Of a DNA stretch of 5,737 nt, positions 5,658-5,737 are shown piece after piece. Made by a program: the position numbers and the translations under genes. The number at the start of each line of letters is the position of its first letter. Position 1 is the first letter of the stretch. The stretch spans positions 1 through 5,737 of the forward strand of contig CAYZJH010000137.1 in assembly GCA_964478625.1 (NCBI GenBank), written 5' to 3'. This stretch comes from SKZT01 sp964478625 (lineage in GTDB: Bacteria > Desulfobacterota > Desulfobacteria > Desulfobacterales > SKZT01). Under the pieces are notes generated by a model. It searched no databases. It was not told the origin of the DNA and was given only the letters and a program-made list of their open reading frames with translations.

Positions 5658-5737
5658 ACAAATTCCTCTCTTTATTTGAACGGGTCATTGATATCATAAT
5701 GCCTATAACATCCTTTGAGTAAAAAGAGGAGTCCGGA
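5658..5737 (-). promoter_or_regulatory. Leader of the RNase gene, weak promoter candidate
   Basis: On the minus strand TATGAT (5698-5693) is a fair -10 element that would start transcription about 29 bases before the ATG. The segment 18 bases further upstream (TTACTC, 5722-5717) is a poor -35. CATT-GATATCAT-AATG (5686-5701) forms a short inverted repeat over this -10. On the plus strand AGAGGAG (5725-5731) looks like a Shine-Dalgarno sequence, so a divergent plus-strand gene might start just beyond the window. Confidence 0.3.

Overview
The window looks like part of a chromosome from an anaerobic, moderately AT-rich Gram-negative bacterium. The best guess is a deltaproteobacterial sulfate reducer of the Desulfobacter/Desulfobacula type. 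That rests on the overall feel of the proteins, the strong AGGAGG-type ribosome binding sites and the gene set. No marker gene is present, so the assignment is tentative.

Layout: (1) positions 1-124, minus strand: the first 41 codons of an unrecognised gene that runs off the left edge. (2) 125-442: an AT-rich divergent intergenic region ending in a good promoter and overlapping palindromes in front of a MarR-family regulator. (3) 443-922: the MarR regulator. (4) 960-1006: a near-consensus promoter with a perfect palindrome over the expected transcription start. (5) 1038-1460: a small exported Cys-rich protein. (6) 1461-1668: a gene-free leader with an imperfect stem-loop. (7) 1669-4143: three tightly spaced plus-strand genes, namely a membrane-anchored DUF2318 (four-Cys, putative metal or Fe-S) protein, a MacB/FtsX-type ABC permease and its ATPase. 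(8) 4077-5657, minus strand: a beta-CASP metallo-beta-lactamase-fold RNase that converges on the ATPase gene and overlaps it tail to tail by 67 bp. (9) 5658-5737: the leader of that gene.

How the genes may work together: the five plus-strand genes are bounded on both sides by minus-strand genes and look like a self-contained module. The DUF2318 - FtsX/MacB permease - ATPase trio resembles part of the FTR1/P19 iron-uptake clusters known from Campylobacter and others, but no FTR1 permease or P19 protein is present. Instead there is a MarR regulator and an exported Cys/His-rich protein, and the single permease has a CxxC motif in its periplasmic domain. I infer a MarR-controlled periplasmic metal or thiol-redox system built around an ABC mechanotransmission-type machine. 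The substrate is unknown. The RNase at the right is probably unrelated in function.
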